Shown here: in pieces, positions 14,032 to 23,185 of the stretch
How positions within the stretch are numbered: position 1 is the first letter of the stretch
Layout: the number at the start of each line of letters is the position of its first letter
The notes under the pieces: model-generated
What the model was told of the DNA's origin: nothing
Seen by the model: only the letters and a program-made list of their open reading frames with translations
Databases searched by the model: none
Made by a program: the position numbers and the translations under genes
From: Pseudomonas extremaustralis
GTDB taxonomy: Bacteria > Pseudomonadota > Gammaproteobacteria > Pseudomonadales > Pseudomonadaceae
Reading direction: 5' to 3'
NCBI RefSeq assembly: GCF_900102035.1
Contig: NZ_LT629689.1
Coordinates: 6,606,501 to 6,670,500, forward strand
DNA: 64,000 nt

Positions 14032-14541
14032 TTAAACGGCTAGCGCGCGCGGCTCGCTGCGGCGGATCGCGCGAACCTTGTGCAGGGTGTCGGCACAGGT
14101 ACGTGCAGCTTCCTGGCCCTTGTGCACGAAGTGATCGTGGAAGAACGCGTGGTGTTCGCTGCCAGCATGGAAGTGGTGCGGGGTCAGGGATACCGAGAAC
14201 ACCGGCACTTCGGTTTCCAGCTGCACTTGCATCAGGCCGCTGACCACCGATTGGGCGACGAATTCGTGCCGGTAGATGCCGCCGTCCACCACCAGCGCGG
14301 CGGCAACGATGCCAGCGTAACGGCCGGTCTTGGCCAGCAGCTTGGCGTGCAGGGGCATTTCAAAGGCGCCGCCGACTTCGAAGAAATCGATGTCCGATTC
14401 CTGGTAGCCCAGGGCGATCATTTCGGCGAGGAAGCCTTTACGGGATTGGTCGACGATATCCTTGTGCCAGCAGGCCTGGATAAACGCGACACGCTCGCCA
14501 TGGTGGTTTTTGCTTTTGCTGTCGATTGCGGTGGGTTGCAT
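14032..14541 (-). CDS. ribH: Type II 6,7-dimethyl-8-ribityllumazine synthase (RibH2-like)
   Basis: A 169-residue lumazine synthase; condenses 5-amino-6-ribitylamino-uracil with dihydroxybutanone phosphate in the penultimate step of riboflavin synthesis. The core FEVGGAFEMPLHAKLLAKTGRY, the VDGGIYRHEFVA segment and a His-rich tail (TPHHFH...EHHAFFHDHF) match the type II, decamer-forming class seen in Brucella RibH2, rather than the usual icosahedral RibH. Pseudomonads normally also carry the standard ribH beside nusB, so this is probably a second, flavin-regulated paralogue. AGGAG lies just upstream (minus strand 14554-14550), within a small hairpin, and an FMN riboswitch sits in the leader. 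Confidence 0.9.
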   Translation of the reverse strand: MQPTAIDSKSKNHHGERVAFIQACWHKDIVDQSRKGFLAEMIALGYQESDIDFFEVGGAFEMPLHAKLLAKTGRYAGIVAAALVVDGGIYRHEFVAQSVVSGLMQVQLETEVPVFSVSLTPHHFHAGSEHHAFFHDHFVHKGQEAARTCADTLHKVRAIRRSEPRALAV

Positions 14542-14550
14542 GTTCTGACT

Positions 14551-14571
14551 CCTGTTTAAGAAAAAAACAGG
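14551..14571 (-). promoter_or_regulatory. Hairpin overlapping the ribH Shine-Dalgarno
   Basis: Read on the minus strand, CCTGTTT and AAACAGG form a 7-bp stem with a 7-base loop, and the last three bases of the stem are the first part of the AGGAG ribosome-binding site of ribH. This could be the expression platform through which the upstream FMN riboswitch blocks translation, although no switch between alternative pairings has been worked out. Confidence 0.45.
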
Positions 14572-14658
14572 GCGTTATGAATCGAATGGGATTTAAGGGT
14601 ACGGGCAGCTGGGTCATGCAGGCATGAACTCAGCGCGCGGCCCTTTGGCGCCAATCCC

Positions 14659-14822
14659 GTTCTCTCTTCATCCGGACTATGACCGTCGGCCCCGGGATCG
14701 CACCGGGTCTGCTGACCTTGTCGCCGTCCTGCGTGAGCAGTTCGAGGCGCCAAGCGCTCGCGGGCTATGCGCATTGCGCGCAATTACCGCCGGTGGGGAA
14801 TTGCACCCCGCCCTGAGAACGT
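14659..14822 (-). promoter_or_regulatory. FMN riboswitch (RFN element) upstream of ribH
   Basis: On the minus strand the conserved RFN landmarks occur in order: GTTCTCAGGGCGGGG at the 5' end, CAATTCCCCACCGGCGGTAA, a variable extended arm, GGTCAGCAGACCCGGT, GCGATCCCGGGGCCGACGGT and ATAGTCCGGATGAAGAGAGAAC at the 3' end. It binds FMN and turns off the downstream gene. A perfect 8-bp hairpin (14824-14843) immediately precedes it. Confidence 0.95.
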
Positions 14823-15016
14823 TGCCGCCAGAACCCTGGCGGCGCAGAGTTTTTAACATGGTTTTTCAAAAACTGCACGATTGCCGTGTCGATAACCTAT
14901 ATCGGTTTGTTTGATCGTTATTCGATTGAATTTCAATGGCGCTTGATATTCCGTGGGTTTGCCCGCAGTAATCGTCTACAAGCGTTACCTACCCATTCCC
15001 GTTAGAGGCTCGTTTC

Positions 15017-16021
15017 ATGTCTGTGATTGACCTGCGTAGTGACACCGTGACCCAACCCACCCCCGGCATGCGCGATGCGATGGCCAGTGCCGTCAGTGGT
15101 GATGACGTCTACGGCGAAGACCCCAGTGTCAACCACCTGGAGGCCGAACTGGCCAAGCGCCTGGGGTTCCCGGCGGCCTTGTTCGTGCCCACCGGTACCA
15201 TGAGCAATTTGCTGGCGCTGATGGCTCACTGTGAGCGCGGCGAGGAATACATCGTCGGCCAGCAGGCCCACACCTACAAATACGAAGGCGGTGGCGCGGC
15301 CGTGCTGGGCTCGATCCAACCGCAGCCCCTGGAGGTGCAAGCCGACGGCTCCCTGGATCTGGACCAGGTGCTGGCGGCGATCAAACCCGACGATTTCCAT
15401 TTCGCCCGTACCCGCCTGTTGGCCCTGGAAAACACCATGCAAGGCAAGGTGCTGCCCCTGGAGTACCTGGCGCGTGCGCGGGCGTTCTCCCGTGAACAGG
15501 GCCTGGCACTGCATTTGGATGGCGCGCGCCTCTATAACGCAGCGGTCAAGCTTGGGGTGGATGCGCGGGAGATTGCCCGGCACTTCGACTCGGTGTCGGT
15601 GTGCTTGTCCAAGGGCCTTGGCGCGCCGATCGGCTCGGTGCTGTGCGGCTCCACGGCGTTGATCGCTAAGGCCCGGCGCTTGCGCAAGATGGTGGGCGGC
15701 GGCATGCGCCAGGCAGGCTCCCTGGCGGCGGCGGGGCTGTACGCCCTGGACCATCAGGTGCAGCGCCTGGCCGACGACCATGCCAACGCCCAATGGCTGG
15801 GGGATGCACTGCGCAACGCCGGTTACGAGGTGGAGCCGGTGCAGACCAACATGGTCTACGTGCAGGTCGGCGACCGGGCCGACGCCTTGAAGGCCTTTGC
15901 CGCTGAACGCGGGATCAAGTTGAGCGCCGCACCGCGCCTGCGCATGGTCACGCACCTGGATGTGAGCCGGGCCCAGATCGAGCAGGTGTTGGCGGCATTC
16001 GTCGAATTCTCGCGCAAATGA
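15017..16021 (+). CDS. ltaE: Low-specificity L-threonine aldolase
   Basis: A 334-residue fold-type I PLP enzyme that cleaves threonine or allo-threonine to glycine and acetaldehyde. It begins [22 protein letters not shown], the family hallmark (LRSDTVTxP), and the PLP lysine is in [13 protein letters not shown]. The ATG at 15017 follows GTTAGAGGCTCGTTTC. It stands alone between the riboswitch leader and alaS. Low-specificity aldolases of the GLY1/LtaE type are this length. Confidence 0.93.
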   Translation: MSVIDLRSDTVTQPTPGMRDAMASAVSGDDVYGEDPSVNHLEAELAKRLGFPAALFVPTGTMSNLLALMAHCERGEEYIVGQQAHTYKYEGGGAAVLGSIQPQPLEVQADGSLDLDQVLAAIKPDDFHFARTRLLALENTMQGKVLPLEYLARARAFSREQGLALHLDGARLYNAAVKLGVDAREIARHFDSVSVCLSKGLGAPIGSVLCGSTALIAKARRLRKMVGGGMRQAGSLAAAGLYALDHQVQRLADDHANAQWLGDALRNAGYEVEPVQTNMVYVQVGDRADALKAFAAERGIKLSAAPRLRMVTHLDVSRAQIEQVLAAFVEFSRK

Positions 16022-16064
16022 TCGTGCTGGCCGTCTAATTGAGCCTCTCTATCGCATAAACACG

Positions 16065-16107
16065 CTGTACCACCGGCAAAGGGCCGATATAATGCGGCCC
16101 TTTGCCG
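16065..16107 (+). promoter_or_regulatory. alaS promoter inside a perfect 13-bp palindrome
   Basis: TATAAT at 16088-16093 is enclosed by perfectly complementary 13-base arms CGGCAAAGGGCCG (16074-16086) and CGGCCCTTTGCCG (16095-16107). A weak -35 candidate CTGTAC lies at 16065-16070 with a 17-base spacer. In E. coli, alanyl-tRNA synthetase represses its own gene by binding a palindrome at its promoter, so this may be the corresponding operator; a hairpin terminator for ltaE is the alternative, but there is no U-run. Confidence 0.6.
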
Positions 16108-16166
16108 TCGCTTCGTCTGATGATGTTGCGCACTGGCCTTTGGCCGCAGCCTCCGTGGAAGAACCT

Positions 16167-18785
16167 ATGAAAAGCGCAGAAATCCGTGAAGCCTTCCTTC
16201 GCTTCTTCGAAGAGCAAGGTCACACCCGTGTCGCCTCCAGCTCCTTGATCCCAGGCAATGACCCCACCCTGCTGTTCACTAACGCGGGGATGAACCAGTT
16301 CAAGGACTGCTTCCTGGGCCAGGAAAAACGTGCCTACACCCGTGCTGTCAGCAGCCAGAAGTGCGTACGTGCCGGTGGCAAGCACAACGACCTGGAAAAC
16401 GTCGGCTACACCGCCCGTCACCACACCTTTTTCGAAATGCTCGGCAACTTCAGCTTTGGCGACTATTTCAAGCAAGATGCGATCAACTTCGCCTGGACCT
16501 TCCTCACTGGCGTGCTGAAACTGCCGAAGGAAAAACTCTGGGTCACCGTCTACGCCAGCGATGACGAGGCCTACGACATCTGGACCCAGCAAATCGGCGT
16601 GCCGCCTGAGCGCATGGTACGCATCGGCGACAACAAAGGCGCACCGTACGCCTCCGACAACTTCTGGACCATGGGCGACACCGGCCCGTGCGGCCCGTGC
16701 ACCGAGATCTTCTACGACCACGGCGCCGATATCTGGGGTGGCCCGCCGGGCTCGCCAGAGGAAGACGGCGACCGTTACATCGAAATCTGGAACAACGTGT
16801 TCATGCAGTTCAACCGCACCGCCGATGGCGTGTTGCATCCGCTGCCGGCACCGTCGGTGGACACCGGCATGGGCCTGGAGCGGATCAGTGCGGTGATGCA
16901 GCACGTGCACTCCAACTACGAAATCGACCTGTTCCAGAGCCTGCTGGCCGCCGCCGCCAAGGCCATCGGTTGCGTCAACGACGACCAGGCTTCGCTGAAG
17001 GTGGTCGCTGACCACATCCGTTCCTGCGGCTTCCTGATTGCCGACGGCGTGCTGCCGTCCAACGAAGGCCGTGGCTATGTGCTGCGCCGCATCATTCGTC
17101 GCGCCTGCCGCCACGGCAATAAGCTGGGCGCCAGCGGCAGCTTCTTCTACCAGATCGTCGCGGCCCTGGTGGCCGAGATGGGCGATGCGTTCCCTGAACT
17201 CAAGCAGAACCAGGCCCACATCGAGCGCGTGCTCAAGGCCGAAGAAGAACAGTTCGCCAAGACCCTGGAACAGGGCCTGAAAATCCTCGAACAAGACCTC
17301 GCCAACCTGCAAGGCACGGTGGTGCCGGGCGACGTGGTGTTCAAACTCTACGACACCTACGGTTTCCCGATGGACCTGACCGGCGACATCGCCCGTGAGC
17401 GCAACCTGACCCTCGACGAGGAAGGTTTCGAGCGCGAGATGGACGCCCAGCGCGTGCGTGCACGTTCCGCCAGTGCCTTCGGCATGGACTACAACAGCCT
17501 GGTCAAGGTTGACGTGGCCACTGAATTCACCGGTTACAACGCCACCAGCGGCGCGGCCAAAGTGGTCGGCCTGTATAAGGACGGCCAATCGGTCGACGTC
17601 TTGAATGAAGGCGACGACGGCGTGGTCGTGCTGGACCGGACGCCGTTCTACGCCGAGTCCGGTGGCCAGATCGGCGACTGCGGTTTCCTCAAGGCTTCGT
17701 CCGGACGTTTTGACGTGCGTGACACCACCAAGACCGGTGGCGCATTCTTGCACCACGGTGTGCTGGCATCGGGCAGCCTGACCATCGGTTCGCCGGTGGA
17801 AACCCAGGTGGACGCCGACGTGCGCCGCGCCACCGCACTGAACCACTCGGCCACTCACTTGCTGCATGCTGCGCTGCGCCAGGTGCTGGGCGAGCATGTT
17901 CAGCAGAAAGGTTCGTTGGTCGACAGCCAGCGCCTGCGCTTCGACTTCAGCCACTTTGAAGCGATCAAGCCAGAGCAGATCAAGGCCCTGGAAGACATCG
18001 TCAACGCCCAAGTGCGCAAGAACACCCCGGTGGAAACCGAGGAAACCGACATCGAGACCGCCAAGGCCAAGGGCGCCATGGCGCTGTTCGGCGAGAAGTA
18101 CGGCGACAACGTGCGCGTGCTGAGCATGGGCGGCGACTTCTCGGTGGAGCTGTGCGGCGGTATCCACGCCAACCGCACCGGTGACATCGGCCTGCTGAAA
18201 ATCATCAGCGAAGGCGGTGTAGCGTCCGGGGTACGTCGTATCGAAGCGGTTACCGGCGCTGCGGCCCTGGCCTACCTCAATGCGGCTGAAGAGCAACTCA
18301 AGGAAGCGGCCAGCCTGGTCAAGGGCAGCCGCGACAACCTGATCGACAAGCTGTCCGCCGTGCTGGAGCGCAACCGTACGCTGGAAAAACAGCTGGAACA
18401 GCTGCAAGCCAAGGCGGCCAGTGCGGCGGGCGACGATCTGTCGGCCTCCGCTCAGGATGTCAAGGGCGTGAAAGTTCTGGCCGCGCGCCTGGACGGTCAG
18501 GACGGCAAGGCGCTGTTGGCCCTGGTCGATCAGTTGAAGAACAAGCTCGGCCGCGCAGTGATCCTGCTCGGCAGTGTCCATGAGGATAAGGTTGTACTGG
18601 TTGCGGGTGTAACCAAGGACCTGACTGGCCAACTCAAAGCCGGTGATTTGATGAAGCAAGCCGCCGCGGCAGTGGGCGGGAAGGGCGGTGGTCGTCCGGA
18701 CATGGCGCAAGGCGGTGGTGTAGACGCCGGTGCCCTGGACGCGGCCCTGGCCCTGACCGTGCCGTTTGTCGAGGCAGGTATCTAA
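16167..18785 (+). CDS. alaS: Alanyl-tRNA synthetase
   Basis: An 872-residue class II synthetase that charges tRNA-Ala and edits mischarged serine and glycine. Order: catalytic domain from residue 1 ([21 protein letters not shown] and GMGLERI), tRNA-recognition region, editing domain with zinc-binding motifs [12 protein letters not shown] and [13 protein letters not shown], then the C-terminal DHHA1-type domain. The frame is open from 16092, but [19 protein letters not shown] at 16167 is the conserved start; the upstream ATG lies immediately downstream of the promoter -10. It is followed by lysC and rsmA as in other pseudomonads. Confidence 0.97.
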   Translation: MKSAEIREAFLRFFEEQGHTRVASSSLIPGNDPTLLFTNAGMNQFKDCFLGQEKRAYTRAVSSQKCVRAGGKHNDLENVGYTARHHTFFEMLGNFSFGDYFKQDAINFAWTFLTGVLKLPKEKLWVTVYASDDEAYDIWTQQIGVPPERMVRIGDNKGAPYASDNFWTMGDTGPCGPCTEIFYDHGADIWGGPPGSPEEDGDRYIEIWNNVFMQFNRTADGVLHPLPAPSVDTGMGLERISAVMQHVHSNYEIDLFQSLLAAAAKAIGCVNDDQASLKVVADHIRSCGFLIADGVLPSNEGRGYVLRRIIRRACRHGNKLGASGSFFYQIVAALVAEMGDAFPELKQNQAHIERVLKAEEEQFAKTLEQGLKILEQDLANLQGTVVPGDVVFKLYDTYGFPMDLTGDIARERNLTLDEEGFEREMDAQRVRARSASAFGMDYNSLVKVDVATEFTGYNATSGAAKVVGLYKDGQSVDVLNEGDDGVVVLDRTPFYAESGGQIGDCGFLKASSGRFDVRDTTKTGGAFLHHGVLASGSLTIGSPVETQVDADVRRATALNHSATHLLHAALRQVLGEHVQQKGSLVDSQRLRFDFSHFEAIKPEQIKALEDIVNAQVRKNTPVETEETDIETAKAKGAMALFGEKYGDNVRVLSMGGDFSVELCGGIHANRTGDIGLLKIISEGGVASGVRRIEAVTGAAALAYLNAAEEQLKEAASLVKGSRDNLIDKLSAVLERNRTLEKQLEQLQAKAASAAGDDLSASAQDVKGVKVLAARLDGQDGKALLALVDQLKNKLGRAVILLGSVHEDKVVLVAGVTKDLTGQLKAGDLMKQAAAAVGGKGGGRPDMAQGGGVDAGALDAALALTVPFVEAGI

Positions 18786-18881
18786 GTCGTTATGCGAGCC
18801 CGTGGTGCAGTCGCGGGCTCAGGTAACGGCGGTTTGGTTTGATTAATAGGCGCCCCTTTACGGGCTGAGGCGGCTTAGAAA

Positions 18882-20123
18882 ATGGCTTTGATCGTACAGA
18901 AATTTGGAGGCACCTCGGTCGGCTCTGTCGAACGAATCGAGCAGGTCGCCGACAAGGTTAAGAAGTTCCGCGATGCCGGCGACGACCTCGTGGTGGTGCT
19001 GTCGGCCATGAGCGGCGAGACCAATCGCCTGATCGATCTGGCCAAGGCAATCAGTGGCGACCAACAACCGCTGCCGCGCGAGCTGGATGTGATCGTGTCC
19101 ACCGGCGAGCAGGTGACCATTGCCCTGTTGGCCATGGCGCTGAACAAGCGCGGTGTGCCGGCGGTGTCCTACACGGGCAGCCAGGTCCGCATCCTGACCG
19201 ACAGCGCACATACCAAGGCGCGCATCCTGCAGATTGACGATCAGAAAATCCGTACTGATCTGAAGGCCGGACGCGTGGTAGTTGTAGCGGGGTTCCAGGG
19301 CGTGGATGAGCACGGCAACATCACCACCCTCGGACGTGGCGGTTCGGACACTACCGGTGTGGCGCTGGCCGCGGCCCTCAAGGCTGATGAATGCCAGATC
19401 TATACCGATGTGGATGGGGTCTACACCACCGATCCGCGCGTGGTGGCCGTGGCCCAGCGCCTGGACAAGATCACCTTTGAAGAGATGCTGGAAATGGCCA
19501 GCCTCGGTTCCAAGGTGTTGCAGATCCGCGCGGTGGAATTCGCCGGCAAGTACAACGTTCCGCTGCGCGTATTGCACAGCTTCAAAGAGGGTCCGGGCAC
19601 CCTCATTACTATTGATGAAGAGGAATCCATGGAACAGCCGATCATTTCCGGCATCGCTTTCAACCGCGATGAAGCCAAGCTGACGATCCGTGGCGTGCCA
19701 GACACCCCGGGCGTGGCGTTCAAGATTCTGGGGCCTATCAGCGGCGCGAACATTGAAGTCGACATGATCGTGCAGAACGTCTCGCACGATAACACCACCG
19801 ATTTCACTTTCACGGTGCACCGCAACGAGTACGATGCGGCCGAACGCATCCTGCGCAACACCGCGAGCGGGATCGGCGCCCGTGAAGTGGTTGGCGATAC
19901 CAAGATTGCCAAGGTGTCGATCGTGGGTGTGGGCATGCGTTCCCATGCCGGCGTTGCCAGCCGCATGTTCGAGGCCCTGGCCAAGGAAAGCATCAACATC
20001 CAGATGATCTCCACGTCGGAAATCAAAGTCTCGGTGGTGATCGAAGAGAAGTACCTGGAACTGGCCGTTCGCGCGTTGCACACCGCTTTTGAGCTGGATG
20101 CTCCGGCCCGACAGGGCGAGTGA
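18882..20123 (+). CDS. lysC: Aspartate kinase (alpha subunit; internal beta start likely)
   Basis: A 413-residue aspartokinase; phosphorylates aspartate, the committed step to lysine, threonine and methionine. The kinase domain starts with [13 protein letters not shown] and is followed by two ACT domains (about residues 265-413) that bind lysine/threonine feedback effectors. Pseudomonad aspartokinases are alpha2-beta2 enzymes in which beta is the C-terminal part; an internal ATG at 19629 (residue 250) has AGAGGA just upstream and would yield this subunit. A clear terminator follows at 20135-20168. Confidence 0.96.
   Translation: MALIVQKFGGTSVGSVERIEQVADKVKKFRDAGDDLVVVLSAMSGETNRLIDLAKAISGDQQPLPRELDVIVSTGEQVTIALLAMALNKRGVPAVSYTGSQVRILTDSAHTKARILQIDDQKIRTDLKAGRVVVVAGFQGVDEHGNITTLGRGGSDTTGVALAAALKADECQIYTDVDGVYTTDPRVVAVAQRLDKITFEEMLEMASLGSKVLQIRAVEFAGKYNVPLRVLHSFKEGPGTLITIDEEESMEQPIISGIAFNRDEAKLTIRGVPDTPGVAFKILGPISGANIEVDMIVQNVSHDNTTDFTFTVHRNEYDAAERILRNTASGIGAREVVGDTKIAKVSIVGVGMRSHAGVASRMFEALAKESINIQMISTSEIKVSVVIEEKYLELAVRALHTAFELDAPARQGE
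19629..20123 (+). other. Putative internal translation start giving the aspartokinase beta subunit
   Basis: ATG 19629 (residue 250 of LysC) is preceded by GAAGAGGAATCC and would encode a 164-residue in-frame product starting MEQPIISG, covering exactly the regulatory ACT domains. In Corynebacterium and Bacillus, alpha2-beta2 aspartokinases make beta from an equivalent internal start, and the enzymes of fluorescent pseudomonads are also of this class. Confidence 0.55.
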
Positions 20124-20134
20124 TGTAATGCCAG

Positions 20135-20168
20135 AAAGGCGCGGCTTACCGCGCCTTTCATTTTTTTG
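20135..20168 (+). terminator. Rho-independent terminator of lysC
   Basis: Perfect 10-bp stem AAAGGCGCGG / CCGCGCCTTT with a CTTA loop, followed by CATTTTTTTG. Confidence 0.93.
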
Positions 20169-20298
20169 TAGGGCGCATGGTCTTTTGATTGCGCTGGACA
20201 ATACTTAGGCAGGTAGGGCTATGACTTTTTGGTTGTAGGTCGAATGCCTTTTTTTTGCAGACTGTTGTTCCTGAACTGAAATGCGTGAGGAGAAAGGC

Positions 20299-20487
20299 AT
20301 GCTGATTCTGACTCGTCGTTGCGCAGAAAGCCTGATTATCGGTGATGGCGAAATCACCGTGACCGTGCTCGGCGTCAAAGGCAATCAAGTACGTATTGGG
20401 GTTAACGCTCCGAAAGAGGTAGCGGTGCACCGCGAGGAAATCTACCTGCGGATCAAGAAAGAGAAGGACGAAGAACCAAGCCTTTAA
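20299..20487 (+). CDS. rsmA: Carbon storage/secondary metabolism regulator RsmA (CsrA)
   Basis: A 62-residue CsrA-family RNA-binding protein that dimerises and blocks translation by binding GGA motifs in target leaders; in pseudomonads it is countered by RsmX/Y/Z sRNAs under GacS/GacA. The sequence [20 protein letters not shown] is diagnostic, with the RNA-contacting region near [13 protein letters not shown] 20299 follows GAGGAGAAAGGC; an in-frame ATG at 20281 would add six residues but lies before the ribosome-binding site. The leader itself contains GAGGAGA, so self-regulation is possible. Confidence 0.97.
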   Translation: MLILTRRCAESLIIGDGEITVTVLGVKGNQVRIGVNAPKEVAVHREEIYLRIKKEKDEEPSL

Positions 20488-20506
20488 TTTTTATCGTTTT
20501 TTATGT

Positions 20507-20535
20507 TTGCAAACGGGGATGAACGTGGTTAATAT
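20507..20535 (+). promoter_or_regulatory. Promoter of tRNA-Ser
   Basis: TTGCAA (20507-20512), 17-base spacer, TAATAT (20530-20535), about 14 bases before the tRNA. Confidence 0.6.
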
Positions 20536-20549
20536 ACGCCCCGTGTTGC

Positions 20550-20640
20550 GGAGAGCTGGCCGAGTGGCCGAAGGCGCTCCCCTGCTAAGGGAGTACACCT
20601 CAAAAGGGTGTCGGGGGTTCGAATCCCCCGTTCTCCGCCA
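20550..20640 (+). tRNA. tRNA-Ser (anticodon GCT)
   Basis: A 91-base class II tRNA with long variable arm. The acceptor GGAGAGC pairs with the 3' end, the anticodon loop CTGCTAA gives GCT at 20584-20586, the T-loop is GTTCGAATC, and CCA is encoded at 20638-20640. Confidence 0.97.
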
Positions 20641-20706
20641 TTATTTGCTTAGTACGTTGCAATCTGGTTTTTTCGGTAAGTTGTTGAAATTACTCGAAAA
20701 AATAGC

Positions 20707-20734
20707 TTTACATAGAGATTGAACGGCCTATAAT
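20707..20734 (+). promoter_or_regulatory. Sigma-70 promoter of the tRNA-Arg pair
   Basis: TTTACA (20707-20712), 16-base spacer, TATAAT (20729-20734), followed by a GC-rich discriminator GCGCGG typical of stringently controlled stable RNA genes. Confidence 0.8.
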
Positions 20735-20748
20735 GCGCGGCAACAAAT

Positions 20749-20825
20749 GCACTCGTAGCTCAGCTGGATAGAGTACTCGGCTACGAACCGAGCGGTCACA
20801 GGTTCGAATCCTGTCGAGTGCACCA
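20749..20825 (+). tRNA. tRNA-Arg (anticodon ACG), copy 1
   Basis: 77 bases with CCA encoded. Acceptor GCACTCG pairs with CGAGTGC; the anticodon ACG is at 20783-20785 (read as ICG after deamination of A34); T-loop GTTCGAATC. Confidence 0.97.
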
Positions 20826-20897
20826 TTTAAGAGTCAACTGCAGTAATGCTGGTGATTCGGCTTCAACCAGTTGTGACCTGGTCTAAAAACACAATCT

Positions 20898-20974
20898 GCA
20901 CTCGTAGCTCAGCTGGATAGAGTACTCGGCTACGAACCGAGCGGTCACAGGTTCGAATCCTGTCGAGTGCACCA
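20898..20974 (+). tRNA. tRNA-Arg (anticodon ACG), copy 2
   Basis: Identical to the copy at 20749-20825 over all 77 bases, separated from it by a 72-base unrelated spacer, so it reads as a tandem duplication kept identical by selection or conversion. It is followed at once by a terminator. Confidence 0.97.
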
Positions 20975-20980
20975 TACAAA

Positions 20981-21009
20981 CAAAAAGCCCGCCAAGTGCG
21001 GGCTTTTTG
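20981..21009 (+). terminator. Terminator of the tRNA-Ser/Arg cluster
   Basis: AAAAAGCCCG and CGGGCTTTTT form a 10-bp stem around CCAAGTG, ending in a T-run. Confidence 0.9.
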
Positions 21010-21313
21010 CCGCCTGGGGGTTGTGTAGGATTTCACCTTTTTCTCCCGCCCCATGTGTTTTCCTTTCCCTCTGCGTCGTCGCAGTTCAAAGATGCAGCCA
21101 ATGCTCAGCTTTGGCTCGCAAGCGCTTGTTCTTTCCAGTTTTTTGACGTTAAAAACGGCCGGGCGGTGTATCATTGCGCCCGTCAGCCCCGCCGGGGCTT
21201 GTGGAATACCTCCATGGACTTACCCAGTAGTTACTCAGTATCCCGTTTTACCAATCATGAATTGACTGATTGATCCTTCCGGCGTGCCCCGCTGCTGGGA
21301 GTGGAGTTCGCCT

Positions 21314-22756
21314 ATGACCGAAGTAGAAGTAAAGAAAACTCAAGAAAGCCTGCAGGATCGCCTGGCGCAAGTCATCGAGCTGCTGCAGCGTCAGCGCGTG
21401 GTAGAAGACCTTACGCACCGCCAGGAAGGTCCGAATAACGATCGCGTTGAAAGCCTGGTTCACCGGCAAAACCTCGTCGAACTGCAACGCAAGCTCGATG
21501 ACCTGCACTCTGCCGACGTCGCCTATATCCTCGAAGCCTTGCCGCTGGATGATCGACTGACCCTCTGGCAGTTGGTCAAGGCCGACCGCGACGGCGACAT
21601 CCTGCTCGAAGTATCCGACTCCGTACGTGAAACCCTGATCGCCGACATGGACGATCACGAGCTCCTGGCTGCGGCCAAGGAGATGGACGCCGACGAACTG
21701 GCCGACCTGGCCCCTGAACTGCCCCGGGATGTGGTCCATGAGCTGATGGAGGCCCTCGACACGCAGCAGCGTGAGCGAGTGCGTTCAGCGCTGTCTTACG
21801 ATGAGGATCAGGTCGGCGCACTGATGGACTTCGAGATGGTCACCATCCGCGAAGATGTCAGCCTGGAAGTGGTCCTGCGCTATCTGCGCCGCCTGAAAGA
21901 GTTACCGAGCCATACCGACAAACTGTTCGTGGTCGACTATGAGGGCATCCTCAAGGGCGTGCTGCCGATCAAGCGTCTGTTGGTCAATGATCCGGAAAAG
22001 AAAGTTGCGGACCTGATGGCCAGCGACACCGTGAGCTTTCACCCGGATGAGGACGCCTACGACGCGGCTCAGGCCTTCGAACGTTATGACTTGATTTCCG
22101 CTCCAGTGGTCGACAAGAACGGCAAGTTGATCGGTCGTCTGACCATCGACGAGATCGTCGACCTGATTCGTGAAGAGAGTGAAACCGAAGTCCTCAACAT
22201 GGCGGGTTTGCGTGAAGAGGAAGATATTTTTGCGTCGGTCTGGCGTTCGCTGCGTAACCGCTGGGCCTGGCTGGCGATTAACCTGATCACCGCCTTTATT
22301 GCTTCCAGGGTGATCGGGCTGTTTGAAGGCTCCATCGAGAAACTGGTCGCACTGGCAGCGTTGATGCCAATCGTGGCCGGTATTGGCGGCAACTCCGGTA
22401 ACCAGACCATCACCATGATCGTGCGTGCCATGGCACTGGATCAGGTGAGTACCGCCAACTCATCGCGGCTGCTGCGCAAGGAGTTGGCTGTGGGCCTGAT
22501 CAATGGCCTGGTATGGGGTGGAGTGATCGGTGTGGTGGCCTACTTGCTGTACGGCAGTTGGTCCCTGGGGGTTGTCATGACTGCCGCCATGACCCTCAAC
22601 CTGCTCCTGGCGGCGCTGATGGGTGTATTGATCCCCATGACCTTGTCTCGTCTCGGACGCGATCCCGCCATGGGCGCCAGTGTGATGATCACCGCCATGA
22701 CCGACAGCGGCGGCTTTTTCATCTTCCTGGGCTTGGCGACGATTTTCCTGCTCTGA
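21314..22756 (+). CDS. mgtE: Magnesium transporter MgtE
   Basis: A 480-residue MgtE-type Mg2+ channel. It has an N-terminal superhelical MgtE_N domain (about residues 25-130), two CBS domains (about 135-260, e.g. APVVDKNGKLIGRLTIDEIVDLI) that gate by sensing cytosolic Mg2+, a plug helix, and five membrane helices from about residue 300 including the conserved PIVAGIGGNSGNQTITM segment. The ATG 21314 is preferred to that at 21284 because GGAGTGGAG lies just before it. It is followed by a weak hairpin at 22768-22785. Confidence 0.95.
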   Translation: MTEVEVKKTQESLQDRLAQVIELLQRQRVVEDLTHRQEGPNNDRVESLVHRQNLVELQRKLDDLHSADVAYILEALPLDDRLTLWQLVKADRDGDILLEVSDSVRETLIADMDDHELLAAAKEMDADELADLAPELPRDVVHELMEALDTQQRERVRSALSYDEDQVGALMDFEMVTIREDVSLEVVLRYLRRLKELPSHTDKLFVVDYEGILKGVLPIKRLLVNDPEKKVADLMASDTVSFHPDEDAYDAAQAFERYDLISAPVVDKNGKLIGRLTIDEIVDLIREESETEVLNMAGLREEEDIFASVWRSLRNRWAWLAINLITAFIASRVIGLFEGSIEKLVALAALMPIVAGIGGNSGNQTITMIVRAMALDQVSTANSSRLLRKELAVGLINGLVWGGVIGVVAYLLYGSWSLGVVMTAAMTLNLLLAALMGVLIPMTLSRLGRDPAMGASVMITAMTDSGGFFIFLGLATIFLL

Positions 22757-22767
22757 GCCCTTGAGGT

Positions 22768-22797
22768 GGGGGCAAATCTGCCCCCGTCTTGTTTTGT
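22768..22797 (+). terminator. Probable mgtE terminator
   Basis: GGGGGC and GCCCCC form a stem with an AAATCT loop, followed by GTCTTGTTTTG, a broken T-run. Confidence 0.6.
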
Positions 22798-22814
22798 CTT
22801 CCCATATTTCAGAC

Positions 22815-22842
22815 GAAAAAAAGCCAGCATCTAGCTGGCTTT
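22815..22842 (-). terminator. amrZ terminator
   Basis: AAAGCCAGC and GCTGGCTTT form a 9-bp stem; on the minus strand it is followed by TTTTTTTCG, as expected for the end of amrZ. Confidence 0.9.
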
Positions 22843-22858
22843 GGCTTTCGGTTGCAAA

Positions 22859-23185
22859 TCAATCGGCTTCGGTGGCCGCCTCAGCGTCGTGCGCGATAAG
22901 CGAGACGAGAGCATTTTGCTGGCGGTGGGAGAGCTGACGAAAACGCTGCAGCAGTTCGCGTTCATGCAGCGACAGCTCAGGGCTGTCCAGGCGCATGCTC
23001 AACTCGTCACCCAGCGCACCTTCCTGAATAAGGCTCTGTTCCAAGCGCGCGATGATTTCGGAGTTCATGCTGCGGTGATGATTGCGAGCCACCTCGGCAA
23101 TGCGTTCCCGCATTCCGTCTGGCAGACGTACGACGAACTTGTCAGCCGTACGGCTGGAATAAATTGCCTGTTTCAATGGGCGCAT
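22859..23185 (-). CDS. amrZ: Ribbon-helix-helix regulator AmrZ (AlgZ)
   Basis: A 108-residue Arc-family DNA-binding protein that in Pseudomonas controls alginate, motility, c-di-GMP turnover and type IV pili. The ribbon [16 protein letters not shown] (residues 14-29) gives the DNA-contacting strand, followed by [18 protein letters not shown] and a C-terminal tetramerisation region [23 protein letters not shown]. The start matches known AmrZ N-termini (MRPLKQA...SSRTADKF), although no good Shine-Dalgarno precedes it; TAACCGGTTA, a 10-base palindrome, lies at 23191-23200 instead. Confidence 0.95.
   Translation of the reverse strand: MRPLKQAIYSSRTADKFVVRLPDGMRERIAEVARNHHRSMNSEIIARLEQSLIQEGALGDELSMRLDSPELSLHERELLQRFRQLSHRQQNALVSLIAHDAEAATEAD

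Noticed and set aside
16035-18710. 891-residue minus-strand frame opposite alaS
   Set aside because: It is a shadow of AlaRS; composition (His/Val/Gln-rich) is artefactual and alaS is certain.
18796-18830. Hairpin GAGCCCG/CGGGCTC after alaS as a terminator
   Set aside because: No U-run follows it; too weak to call.
20863-21174. Minus-strand frame with [22 protein letters not shown]
   Set aside because: This peptide is the well-known false translation of the antisense strand of a tRNA gene.
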